Below, piece by piece: positions 43,551 to 52,046 of a DNA stretch of 64,000 nucleotides. Below the pieces are notes generated by a model. It was not told the DNA's origin, did not search any database, and saw only the letters and a list, made by a program, of their open reading frames with translations. Origin of the DNA: Candidatus Saccharibacteria bacterium oral taxon 488 (GTDB lineage Bacteria > Patescibacteriota > Saccharimonadia > Saccharimonadales > Saccharimonadaceae); the NCBI GenBank assembly GCA_005697215.1, contig CP040003.1, positions 62,001-126,000 of the forward strand, in the 5' to 3' direction. Position numbers and translations under genes: made by a program. Within the stretch, counting starts at the first letter, position 1; the number at the start of each line of letters is the position of its first letter.

Positions 43551-44227
43551 TGCCTGAAAATAAAGACGTTGCCATCCGTAAGCGCCAGCAGATTGACTCC
43601 TCGAAAAAAACCATGTTTCTGTTCGTGGCGGGTGCGGCATTTGTGAGTGGCGTGGCAATTGTGGTGTCGTTCTTCCTCGTGCGGCAGATTTTGTTTCATG
43701 GCGCAGTGGTGCTCGCGAAGCAAGACACTATCAATACGCTGGAGAATAATAAAAAGGCGGCCGAGTCGCTCAAAGATAATGTGCGTTCACTAGAGGCGAA
43801 TGAGGCGCTTAACTCAGTGAAGTTAACGGATAGTAGTAGTCCATTGCAGACAATTCTTGATGCGCTGCCGGCTAGTGCGAATGCCGATGCGCTTGGTGCG
43901 TCCATCCAGAAGAAGTTTGTCAATGGCATCGCCGGTCTGTCGCTGGAAAGCATCTCGGTGCACTATACGGCAAATGAGTCGGGTGCGGAGCAAGAGGATG
44001 CTGGTGATGGTCGCTCGGCGGTGAGTTTCACCATGACAGTGAGCGGTACGTCGTCAAGCCTCAAGGAGCTGTTAACGCGCTTTGAAAAATCAATTCGGGT
44101 TATCAATATTACCGAGATTGAGATGCAGGCCAGCGAGGACGGCAAGATGACGATGGATATCTCTGGCAAGGCCTATTTTGAGCCGGCGCAAAAAGTTGGA
44201 TTAGGAAAGAAGGTGATCAAGCCATGA
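43550..44227 (+). CDS. pilO: PilO-like pilus assembly protein
   Basis: The 225-aa product has a basic cytoplasmic start, one membrane helix at about 22-45 (FLFVAGAAFVSGVAIVVSFFLV), a coiled-coil segment (about 50-90) and a ferredoxin-like end. This is the PilO architecture, and PilO forms a heterodimer with PilN. Sequence similarity to classical PilO is weak, so the call rests on position and architecture. ATGA overlap with the next gene. Confidence 0.7.
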   Translation: MPENKDVAIRKRQQIDSSKKTMFLFVAGAAFVSGVAIVVSFFLVRQILFHGAVVLAKQDTINTLENNKKAAESLKDNVRSLEANEALNSVKLTDSSSPLQTILDALPASANADALGASIQKKFVNGIAGLSLESISVHYTANESGAEQEDAGDGRSAVSFTMTVSGTSSSLKELLTRFEKSIRVINITEIEMQASEDGKMTMDISGKAYFEPAQKVGLGKKVIKP

Positions 44228-44454
44228 AGAAGAGCGATATAGCGATGGTTGTATTGATAGCCAGCCTCGGCGTTGTGGTAGCATATTTCGTTGCCAGCAG
44301 CATTCCATTCTTGCGCGTACCATCATCGGGTGTGGAAGTGCAGACGATATCAAAAATTAGTCCAGATATTGAGCAGCCGGATAAGACAGTATTTAATCGT
44401 GATGCTATTAACCCAACGGTGGAAGCAATTGTTGGTAAAGCGACTGGTAGTTAG
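44224..44454 (+). CDS. Small membrane protein in the PilP position
   Basis: The 76-aa product has one N-terminal membrane helix (about 8-28, MVVLIASLGVVVAYFVA) and a short outer tail. It occupies the position of the lipoprotein PilP in the Gram-negative pilMNOP operon, but has no lipobox or PilP domain. As Saccharibacteria have no outer membrane, an accessory role in the inner complex is possible. It overlaps pilO by 4 nt. Confidence 0.6.
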   Translation: MKKSDIAMVVLIASLGVVVAYFVASSIPFLRVPSSGVEVQTISKISPDIEQPDKTVFNRDAINPTVEAIVGKATGS

Positions 44455-44466
44455 CGCGGAGGTGAT

Positions 44467-46230
44467 ATGGCGCTACTGACGGATGATATGCAGGGAAAAT
44501 TGATTGGCTTGCTGACGAGCGAGGGCTTGATTGAGCGGTCGGTTGTTAAGGAGGCGCAAAAACGCGCCAGCGAATCGGGTAAGCCGCTACTGTCACTGCT
44601 AACTGAGGAGCACCTTTTGGAGAATGAATTATTAGTGCATGCGGTGGCGCAACTATCTGGTGTGCCGTATGTTAATCTCGCAAGCAGCGTGATTGAGCAG
44701 CACATCTTGAACCTACTGCCGGAGGATGTTGCCGAGCGATTTATGGCGGTACCACTGGCCGAGGTGCAGGGGCGCTTGGCGGTGGCGATGATTGACGCCA
44801 ATAATGTCCAAGCGGTTGACTACCTAGCAAATCGTATCCAGCGACCGCTCAAGGTATTTATGGCCTCCGAAGAAAGTATCCGTCACGTCCTTGGTCAGTA
44901 CAGAACAGACTTATCATCGGTCAATGAAGCAGCGGAGGACTCGCAGCGCGAAGCACTGGATGAGTCGTCGCAGAACATTGTGACAATCGTTCAAGATTCA
45001 CCGATTTCGCGGGCGCTTAGTACGATCCTAGAGTATGCAGTAAAGAGCCATGCCTCGGACGTACACATTGAGCCATTAGAAAAGGCCTTGAAAATTCGCT
45101 GTCGTGTTGATGGCGTGTTGCGGGAAATTATGCAGCTACCAAAGAGTATTGAGCCGGCGCTGGTCAGCCGTATTAAAATTCTATCAAATCTCAAAATTGA
45201 TGAGCATCGGATTCCGCAGGATGGTCAGTTCGCGGTCAACGTGGCCGGCAAGGACGTCGATCTGCGTATTGCGATTTCGCCGGTGGTATGGGGAGAGCAG
45301 GTAGTGATTCGTCTGCTGGATAAGACGGGTAACTCGTTTGATCTGACTGATATGGGGTATGCCGGGCGCGCACTGAGAGCCATCCAAAAAGGCATCAAGC
45401 GGCCAAGCGGAATGATTTTGACATCTGGGCCGACCGGTTCGGGTAAGTCGACTAGCCTGTATGCGCTAATCAAGGAAATCAAGGACGACTCGATCAATAT
45501 TGTGACGCTGGAGGATCCGGTGGAGTACAAGATTGACGGCGTTAATCAGATTCAGGTGCACGCTGATGTTGGACTGACGTTTGCATCAGGCTTACGGTCA
45601 ATTCTCCGGCAGGATCCAGACGTGGTGATGGTCGGTGAAATCCGCGATACCGAGACAGCGAATTTGGCGGTGCAGGCGGCATTGACCGGACACTTAGTCT
45701 TCTCGACGCTGCATACCAATTCGGCGGCGGGTGTGCTGCCGCGGCTGTTGGATATGGGGATTGAACCGTTCTTGATTGCTAGTACCGTGAACACCATTAT
45801 TGGTCAACGGCTGGTCAGGCGGGTGGCGCCAAAGTATGATTCATATCAATCGTCACCACTTGAAACGGAGACTATTCAGTCAACGGTTGGCCACCTCCTG
45901 CCAAAAACTCAGGCTGACATATCGACCGTTTCGCAGGATTTGGGCTACAAGGCCTTGCCATTATCTGGTCAAGCCGCTTATACTTTAGTCAGGGGCCGCG
46001 ATATGCCGCAGACGCCGCAAGGTTACTCAGGACGATGTGGTTTGTACGAGGTGATGGACGTCACTGAGGAAGTTCAAAACCTGATTGTCAAGCGGGCGAC
46101 GAGCGCCGAGATTCAGCGGCTTGCCATTCAGCAGGGCATGATAACGATGCGTCAAGACGGTTATCTCAAGGCGCTCAGTGGCGTGACAACATTAGAGGAA
46201 GTAAATCGGGTAGCAGCCGATACAGCATAA
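44467..46230 (+). CDS. pilB: Pilus extension ATPase PilB without the zinc-binding cysteines
   Basis: PilB powers pilus polymerisation. The 587-aa product has the N-terminal GspE/PilB domain and the ATPase core with Walker A SGPTGSGKSTS (near residue 321), the Asp box IVTLEDPVEY, Walker B VVMVGEIRDTETA and the His box LVFSTLHTN. The tetracysteine zinc site normally found between VRR and GYxGR is gone: RRVAPKYDSY and RDMPQTPQGYSGR have no Cys. The ribosome site is GGAGG. Confidence 0.93.
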   Translation: MALLTDDMQGKLIGLLTSEGLIERSVVKEAQKRASESGKPLLSLLTEEHLLENELLVHAVAQLSGVPYVNLASSVIEQHILNLLPEDVAERFMAVPLAEVQGRLAVAMIDANNVQAVDYLANRIQRPLKVFMASEESIRHVLGQYRTDLSSVNEAAEDSQREALDESSQNIVTIVQDSPISRALSTILEYAVKSHASDVHIEPLEKALKIRCRVDGVLREIMQLPKSIEPALVSRIKILSNLKIDEHRIPQDGQFAVNVAGKDVDLRIAISPVVWGEQVVIRLLDKTGNSFDLTDMGYAGRALRAIQKGIKRPSGMILTSGPTGSGKSTSLYALIKEIKDDSINIVTLEDPVEYKIDGVNQIQVHADVGLTFASGLRSILRQDPDVVMVGEIRDTETANLAVQAALTGHLVFSTLHTNSAAGVLPRLLDMGIEPFLIASTVNTIIGQRLVRRVAPKYDSYQSSPLETETIQSTVGHLLPKTQADISTVSQDLGYKALPLSGQAAYTLVRGRDMPQTPQGYSGRCGLYEVMDVTEEVQNLIVKRATSAEIQRLAIQQGMITMRQDGYLKALSGVTTLEEVNRVAADTA

Positions 46231-46248
46231 AAGAAAAGGGGGACGATT

Positions 46249-47319
46249 ATGAACAATCAAGAATTACGCATCGAGATTTTACTAGAAGAGGTGGTCAAAA
46301 AGCGAGCCTCAGACCTTCACATTCAAGTGGGCCTGCCACCGATGCTGCGTATTGACGGAACGTTGGTCGCAGCAACGGGCACGCAGCCGCTTGATGAGGC
46401 GACCGTGGAGCGGCTGGTATTTCAGATTCTTGATGAGGATCAGCGGCAAATTCTGCTCAAAGATAAGGAGTTTGACTTTTCGTTTGCGTTCGGTACACTA
46501 GGACGATTCCGGGTAAATGCCTTTCATGAGAGGGGTAACCTGGCAGCGGCGCTGCGCTTAATTCCAAACGAGATCAAGACTGCGCAGGAGCTGGGCATGC
46601 CGCCGATTGTCAATACATTTGCTGATTTTCCACGCGGTTTGGTGCTGGTGACTGGGCCGACTGGCTCTGGCAAGTCGACGACGCTGGCGGCGCTGGTCGA
46701 CAAAATTAACGCCGAAAAGTCGCAGCACATCATTACCATCGAAGATCCGATTGAGTTTACGCACAAGTCAAAAAAATCAGTGGTGGTGCAGCGTGAGGTT
46801 CATTATGATACCTACTCGTTCTCAGCGGCGCTGCGTTCTAGCCTCCGTCAAGACCCAGACGTGGTGCTGATCGGTGAGATGCGCGACCTCGAGACAATAT
46901 CGGCGGCGATTACCATTGCCGAGACCGGGCACTTGGTGTTTGCGACGCTGCACACCAACTCGGCGGCGCAGTCGATTGACCGTATGATTGACGTCTTTCC
47001 GCCGCACCAACAGCCGCAAATCCGGGCGCAGCTATCGAACATTTTGATGGCAATTTGTTCGCAGAGGCTGGTGCCGTCTATCGGTGGCGGTCGGGTGGTG
47101 GCGGCCGAGATCATGATTGCTAATCCAGCGGTGCGTAACATTATTCGCGAGGGCAAGAGTCATCAGCTGGATGCCGTCATTCAGACGGGTGCTGATCAGG
47201 GCATGCAGACGATGGATCGGACATTGGTCAATCTGGTACAAAACGGTACGATTACGTATGATAGTGCCCGTGAGTTTGCGGTTGATCTAGCGGAGTTTGA
47301 GCGGCTTATCAGGGGATAG
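46249..47319 (+). CDS. pilT: Pilus retraction ATPase PilT
   Basis: PilT disassembles pili and drives twitching. The 356-aa product has the RASDLHIQVG start, Walker A TGPTGSGKSTT, IEDPIEF, the Walker B IGEMRDLETI and the AETGHLVFATLHTN motif. The C-terminal part has the EIMIANPAVRNIIREGK motif typical of PilT. The ribosome site is AAGGGGG. Confidence 0.95.
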   Translation: MNNQELRIEILLEEVVKKRASDLHIQVGLPPMLRIDGTLVAATGTQPLDEATVERLVFQILDEDQRQILLKDKEFDFSFAFGTLGRFRVNAFHERGNLAAALRLIPNEIKTAQELGMPPIVNTFADFPRGLVLVTGPTGSGKSTTLAALVDKINAEKSQHIITIEDPIEFTHKSKKSVVVQREVHYDTYSFSAALRSSLRQDPDVVLIGEMRDLETISAAITIAETGHLVFATLHTNSAAQSIDRMIDVFPPHQQPQIRAQLSNILMAICSQRLVPSIGGGRVVAAEIMIANPAVRNIIREGKSHQLDAVIQTGADQGMQTMDRTLVNLVQNGTITYDSAREFAVDLAEFERLIRG

Positions 47320-47322
47320 CGC

Positions 47323-48534
47323 ATGAAAAAATATTACTATGAGGCCAGGGATTCAGCCACGCAAAAGATTACCAAGTCGGTTGTGCAGGCTGAGAGCGAG
47401 GTCGCCGCGGCGAAGTTGTTGAGCGCTCAGGGCTTCGTGCCGCTGAAAATTGAGCTTCAAGATGAGCGTGAGGGCTTCTTTCAGCGATTGTCAAATAAAA
47501 TATCGTCCAAGGACAAGATCGTCTTTACGCGGCAGTTAGCGACGTTGATTGGTGCGGGGTTGCCGCTGGCGCAGAGCATGCATACGGTGCTGGAGCAAAC
47601 TCAGAATAAACAGATGCAGAGTATCATTCAGGAGATAATTTCTGATATTGAGGGCGGTCGGCAACTGTCAAGTGCGTTCGAGAAGCATCCAGAAGTATTT
47701 GACAATGTATACGTGGCGTTGGTGGCGGCCGGTGAGGCGTCAGGAACGTTGGACGAAGCGCTTAAGCGCATCGCGTCACAGCAAGAAAAAGATGCAGCGA
47801 TGCTTAGCAAGGTGCGTGGCGCCATGGTCTATCCGGCGATTGTGCTGCTGGTGATCATCGCGGTAGTGGTGTTCATGCTCGTGATGGTAGTGCCGCAGGT
47901 CGAAGGACTGTATGGCAGCTTACACAAAGAGCTACCGTTCACAACGAAGGCCATGGTCAGCGTCGCTGGTTTTTTGGCGCAGTTTTGGTGGGCGTTGGTG
48001 ATTTTACTTGGCATCGGTTTATATTTCTTTCAGCAGTATCTCAAAACCGAGGCTGGTATTCGCGCTAAAGATACGTTCAAGCTGAACATACCAGTGTTTG
48101 ACGCCATGTTCCGCAAGCTGTACATGGCTCGTTTTACTCGTACCGGTCAAACGCTCCTTAATAGCGGGGTGGCGATGTTGGACATGCTGCGTATTACCGC
48201 TCGGGCGGTCAATAATTCAGTTATCCGTCAAGGCATTGAGCATGCTAGCGAGAAGGTGAAGGGTGGCAAGGCGCTGTCGGTGTCCTTAAAAAATGAGGAT
48301 TATATCTTGCCGATGGTGCCGCAGATGATCAAGATTGGCGAACAGTCGGGTAAAATCGACGAGATGATGGGCAAGTGCGCGCAGATTTACGAAGAAGAGC
48401 TGGATGAGGAGATCAAGGCGATCACGACAACGATTGAACCGGTGCTGATGGTGGTCTTGGCGGTCGTGGCCGGCGTGATGGTGGGTGCAATAATCTTTCC
48501 AATTTATAATCTGGTCGGAGACATTAGCCTCTAG
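47323..48534 (+). CDS. pilC: Inner-membrane platform protein PilC
   Basis: PilC is the polytopic platform that PilB and PilT turn. The 403-aa product has two repeats of the GspF domain (FTRQLATLIGAGLPLAQSM and ARFTRTGQTLLNSGVAMLDML) and three membrane segments, near 170-190, 218-238 and at the C-terminus. It follows pilT by 3 bp, and its stop overlaps a promoter for the next pilin. Confidence 0.95.
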   Translation: MKKYYYEARDSATQKITKSVVQAESEVAAAKLLSAQGFVPLKIELQDEREGFFQRLSNKISSKDKIVFTRQLATLIGAGLPLAQSMHTVLEQTQNKQMQSIIQEIISDIEGGRQLSSAFEKHPEVFDNVYVALVAAGEASGTLDEALKRIASQQEKDAAMLSKVRGAMVYPAIVLLVIIAVVVFMLVMVVPQVEGLYGSLHKELPFTTKAMVSVAGFLAQFWWALVILLGIGLYFFQQYLKTEAGIRAKDTFKLNIPVFDAMFRKLYMARFTRTGQTLLNSGVAMLDMLRITARAVNNSVIRQGIEHASEKVKGGKALSVSLKNEDYILPMVPQMIKIGEQSGKIDEMMGKCAQIYEEELDEEIKAITTTIEPVLMVVLAVVAGVMVGAIIFPIYNLVGDISL

Positions 48535-48560
48535 ACAATCCATAAGCAGTACAGTATAAT
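48533..48560 (+). promoter_or_regulatory. Promoter of the main-cluster pilin
   Basis: TAGACA (48533-48538) and TATAAT (48555-48560) have a 16-bp spacer. The -35 overlaps the pilC stop codon. Confidence 0.6.
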
Positions 48561-48599
48561 AGCAAGAGAAAGTTAAGTCACAGAAAGGTGGGCAACTTC

Positions 48600-49073
48600 A
48601 TGGCTCAGCAAAAAGCAAATAAAGGATTTACAATCATCGAGGTCGTGTTGGTGCTGGCAATCGCTGGGCTGATATTCTTGATGGTATTCTTGGCATGGCC
48701 GGCCTTGCAGCGCAGTCAGCGCGATACACAACGACGGAGTGATGTGACCAGGTTTGTCTCGCAGGTAAATAGTTATGCGACAAATAACAAGGGAAGTATC
48801 CCGAAAACCGATACGGGGTCGATTAATAGTTTCCTCGATTCGTATATGAAGCGTGGCAACGGTGAATTCAAGGACCCACAGACCGGCAACAATTACAGCG
48901 TTGTAACTGGCGTCGCCCAACAGGGTTCGGCAACGACCGAGAAGATGGTATATGCCACGAGCGCTCAATGTGATGGTGAAAATATTGTTGCCAAAAGTGG
49001 TTCGCCGCGCTCGTTCGCCGTCAAGGTGCAGCTAGAAGGAAGCGGTGCGTTTTGTAAAGACAACCAGAACTAA
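48600..49073 (+). CDS. Type IV pilin, probably a major subunit
   Basis: The prepilin signal is MAQQKANKG then FTIIEVVLVLAIAGLIFLMV, with Glu at mature position 5. The mature protein is about 148 aa and has two Cys (SAQCDG and AFCKD) near the C-terminus that can form a D-region loop. It has its own promoter, a leader of about 33 nt, a GAAAGGTGG site and a strong terminator, so it is monocistronic. High expected expression suggests the major pilin. Confidence 0.82.
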   Translation: MAQQKANKGFTIIEVVLVLAIAGLIFLMVFLAWPALQRSQRDTQRRSDVTRFVSQVNSYATNNKGSIPKTDTGSINSFLDSYMKRGNGEFKDPQTGNNYSVVTGVAQQGSATTEKMVYATSAQCDGENIVAKSGSPRSFAVKVQLEGSGAFCKDNQN

Positions 49074-49092
49074 CCAGAGACGACAAATTATT

Positions 49093-49126
49093 AGCAGCCC
49101 CCTAACTATCAGGGGGCTGCTTTTTT
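49093..49126 (+). terminator. Terminator of the pilin gene
   Basis: AGCAGCCCCCT (49093-49103) pairs with AGGGGGCTGCT (49111-49121) around a 7-nt loop and continues into six T. Confidence 0.95.
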
Positions 49127-49152
49127 CATGATTTCTTGTTACCATTAACAGT

Positions 49153-50019
49153 ATGATGGTAGTGACAATACTGGTGGGTGTAGCGATTCTTGGCGCAGTG
49201 ATGGGAAGTTTTATCGGTGCTCAGGTGTGGCGAGTCCGTGCTCGGCAGCTCGTTGAAGACAAGCAGGCCGGCGAACCGGTTGATACGCTGGAGCTACGCC
49301 GCCTGAAGCTGCTGCTCAAACCTCTCAAGAAAGATCGATCGCAGTGTCTTTCCTGTGGGCACGAGCTACGCTGGTATGATTTGCTGCCAGTGGTGAGCTG
49401 GCTGGCTGCTAGAGGTCGCTGTCGGTATTGCCAGGCACCGATTGGCTGGATGGAGCTGGGGCTCGAAGTGGCGATGGCCGGGTTGTTTATGGCAGTGACG
49501 TGGCATGGCATGATGACGTTTACGGCGCCACTAATGATAACGAAGGTCGCGATTATGCTGATGGGGCTATCATATCTAGCGTTTCTGTTCGTGTATGATA
49601 AGCGGTGGTTTTTGCTCCCGGACGTGGCAAATTGGCCGTTCGTGATGTTGGGAGCACTATTTGCTGGGATTCATGTGGCGACTGGTCAGTTGCCAAGTGG
49701 GGTGCTGGGGTTGGTAGCGGCGGCTATTATTCTTAGCGGCGTATACGCATTGCTCTACGTTGTGTCGAGTGGTCGCTGGATAGGGTTTGGTGATGTCAAG
49801 CTGACGCTCGGTCTCGCCCTCTTTTTGATGGATTGGCGGCTAGCATTTCTCGCGCTCTTTTTAGCAAATTTACTCGGCACGCTACTGGTACTGCCGGGGA
49901 TGCTTCGAGGCACAGTGCAGCGTGGAGCACGAATCCCATTCGGGCCGCTACTAATCGTTGGCTTTCTTATTTCGTGGTTTTTTGGCGTGAGGATCGTGGA
50001 TTGGCTTATCGTGATTTGA
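49153..50019 (+). CDS. pilD: Prepilin peptidase PilD
   Basis: PilD cuts and N-methylates prepilins. The 288-aa product is polytopic (about eight helices). It has the zinc tetracysteine Cys65/68 and Cys90/93 (QCLSCGH, GRCRYCQ), and the two catalytic Asp in FVYDKRWFLLPD and GFGDVK. A TGt-TACCAT 7 nt before ATG 49153 is a weak leaderless promoter. It should process all pilin-like proteins in this window. Confidence 0.94.
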   Translation: MMVVTILVGVAILGAVMGSFIGAQVWRVRARQLVEDKQAGEPVDTLELRRLKLLLKPLKKDRSQCLSCGHELRWYDLLPVVSWLAARGRCRYCQAPIGWMELGLEVAMAGLFMAVTWHGMMTFTAPLMITKVAIMLMGLSYLAFLFVYDKRWFLLPDVANWPFVMLGALFAGIHVATGQLPSGVLGLVAAAIILSGVYALLYVVSSGRWIGFGDVKLTLGLALFLMDWRLAFLALFLANLLGTLLVLPGMLRGTVQRGARIPFGPLLIVGFLISWFFGVRIVDWLIVI

Positions 50020-50031
50020 TAGTGCTTATGC

Positions 50032-50037
50032 TATAAT
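50032..50037 (+). promoter_or_regulatory. Extended -10 of the minor pilin operon
   Basis: TGc-TATAAT ends 9 nt before ATG 50047. Confidence 0.55.
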
Positions 50038-50046
50038 AATGAGCAT

Positions 50047-50784
50047 ATGAAGCGGTGGCAATCCGGGTTTACAATCGTTGAAGTGGTGTTGTTCTTGGCG
50101 ATCACTGGCCTGTTGACCGTTGGCTTGTTAGCTGGCGTGAGTGCTGCACTGCGCCAACAACAATATCATGACGCTGTTCAATCGTTTGCCGGCTTTATTC
50201 GTGATCAGTATAGCCGAGTGATTAGCATCGAGAATGATCGAGGCGATCGCGACACATGTCCTGTTAAGGGTGCAACAAACGACGGAGCTCGGGGCCAGTC
50301 GAATTGCGTTGTCGTTGGTCGCTATGTCAAGTCAGCGAATTCCGAGGCACGTTCATTTACCGCCTATCCGCTGTACGCCCTGAAGCGCTCGGGAGTGTGG
50401 ACATATAGCTATAGTGAAAGTGAGGCAAATACCTATACGGTTGGCTGGGGTGCACAGGTACGCTCGCTCACGGCAACTAATACCATTGGTAGAGAACTGG
50501 CTCTATTAATATACCGCGATCCAGATAGCGGGCAGGTTGTCGTACGCACGAATGACGCGCCGTATTCACCAGCTAATATTAATAATTTTATTCGCAATAT
50601 GCAGCCGAATGGCGGTATGTATACGGCCGATTTACAGCTGCGGCAGCGAGAGTTTTGTATCTATGATACTGGCTGGTCAGTTGGCCAGAGGCTGTCAGTC
50701 TTTCTGGGGGCAAAGGCCGGCTCGAGCGAGGCAGTGACGGTCGGTCATGCGACAAAGGGGTGCGATAATGAAGCGACGGCATAG
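50047..50784 (+). CDS. Minor pilin-like protein 1
   Basis: The signal MKRWQSG then FTIVEVVLFLAITGLLTVGL is a prepilin signal with Glu at position 5. The 245-aa product is larger than a major pilin and has an exported domain with four Cys (DTCPVK, SNCVVV, REFCIY, KGCDNE). It is the first of four overlapping genes that resemble the minor pilin set (FimU/PilV/PilW/PilX) that primes pilus assembly. Confidence 0.75.
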   Translation: MKRWQSGFTIVEVVLFLAITGLLTVGLLAGVSAALRQQQYHDAVQSFAGFIRDQYSRVISIENDRGDRDTCPVKGATNDGARGQSNCVVVGRYVKSANSEARSFTAYPLYALKRSGVWTYSYSESEANTYTVGWGAQVRSLTATNTIGRELALLIYRDPDSGQVVVRTNDAPYSPANINNFIRNMQPNGGMYTADLQLRQREFCIYDTGWSVGQRLSVFLGAKAGSSEAVTVGHATKGCDNEATA

Positions 50785-51328
50785 CGCGCGGGGCGATACG
50801 ATCATTGAAGTGGTAATGGCGGTAGCAATGTTTAGCATGCTGGCGATCGGTATCATGGCACTCATGAACAGCGGTATTGCTATGGCGCAGCGATCATTAG
50901 AGTTGACGCTTGTGCGGCAACAGATTGATAGTCAAGCAGAAATGCTGCGCTACATTCACGACAAGTCGTCTCAGGCCGGTAGCTCATTTGCTACCCTCTG
51001 GGACGCGATGAAAGGTCGGACTATTGACCACGCTAATTCGCTATTGAATGTTAATCGATGTCCAGAGGCAATGCCGAGTGGGGGATTTGCCCTAGCGCCC
51101 AGCAAAAATACCTTTCAGTTGATTACTAATAAGTATGAATTATCGCCGACATATGCCAAGATTTCAACTGCCCGAAATCCAATTTCTTTAGGTATTTCAA
51201 TTCAGCTGGTGCGTGTTGAAGGCGGCCGCGCCTATGATGCGTATATTCAGGCCTGCTGGATGAGTGTGGGGACTGACCGGCCAATGACCACGGGGACGAT
51301 TGTGAGGATGTATGACACAGCGGTATAG
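50768..51328 (+). CDS. Minor pilin-like protein 2 (PilV position)
   Basis: The 186-aa product has the signal MKRRHSARG then DTIIEVVMAVAMFSMLA. Asp replaces Phe at mature position 1, which is unusual but has been seen in minor pilins, and Glu is at position 5. It overlaps minor pilin 1 by 17 nt and the next gene by 17 nt. Confidence 0.72.
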   Translation: MKRRHSARGDTIIEVVMAVAMFSMLAIGIMALMNSGIAMAQRSLELTLVRQQIDSQAEMLRYIHDKSSQAGSSFATLWDAMKGRTIDHANSLLNVNRCPEAMPSGGFALAPSKNTFQLITNKYELSPTYAKISTARNPISLGISIQLVRVEGGRAYDAYIQACWMSVGTDRPMTTGTIVRMYDTAV

Positions 51329-52046
51329 ACGATACGGGTTTACCTTGATTGAACTGATGCTGGCGATGGCATTTGTGTCGGTGTTGCTACTGGCGATTGC
51401 TACGATAGCGATCCAGGCTGGCAAGCTGTATAATCGAGGTCTCACGCTCAAAAGTATCAATCAGTCCGGCCGCGAAATTAGCGATAGCTTGCGGCGCGAC
51501 TTTTTGCAGGCTAATGCTGGCAAGATAAGTGGTAGTGCTAGTTCGGCCGTTGTCATGGTGCAGGCGGGTGGCGCTGATCGGAGCGGCCGACTGTGCCTCG
51601 GTGACTATTCATATGTCTGGAATGTGCCAAAGGTTGTCTCTGGAGAAGTGAAGTCCGGCGCGGGTATTATTACCGAGGTTGGCGGGCCGCATTCTGGTCG
51701 TCCGATTAATTTTGCTCGAGTGATTGACCCAGATGGTATGCTGTGCCAAAAAAATGAAACAACGGGGGCGTATATGTCAACGGTCGCGACGGATAAAGTG
51801 ACGCATCTTCTCAAGCCAGCCGGGTCGAATGATGTGGTGCTGGCAATTCATCAAATGAAAGCAGCGCGAGTGGCGGGTGGTAGTGGGGCAGACAGTCTGT
51901 ATCGTTTGGAGTTTGTCCTTGGAACCAGCCAGCTTGAGGCGGTCAATACAGCTAACGGTACCTGTAAGCCACCGGCGGATAACAGTGAGAATCTCGATTT
52001 TTGCGCGGTAAATAGTTTTGAGATGATTGTGAGGACAAATGGATAA
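51312..52046 (+). CDS. Minor pilin-like protein 3 (PilW position)
   Basis: The signal MTQRYRRYG then FTLIELMLAMAFVSVLLLAI is a standard prepilin signal. The 244-aa product has an exported domain with four Cys (LCLGD, LCQKN, TCKPP, DFCAV). Overlap of 17 nt with the previous gene and 8 nt with the following one indicates coupled translation. Confidence 0.75.
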   Translation: MTQRYRRYGFTLIELMLAMAFVSVLLLAIATIAIQAGKLYNRGLTLKSINQSGREISDSLRRDFLQANAGKISGSASSAVVMVQAGGADRSGRLCLGDYSYVWNVPKVVSGEVKSGAGIITEVGGPHSGRPINFARVIDPDGMLCQKNETTGAYMSTVATDKVTHLLKPAGSNDVVLAIHQMKAARVAGGSGADSLYRLEFVLGTSQLEAVNTANGTCKPPADNSENLDFCAVNSFEMIVRTNG

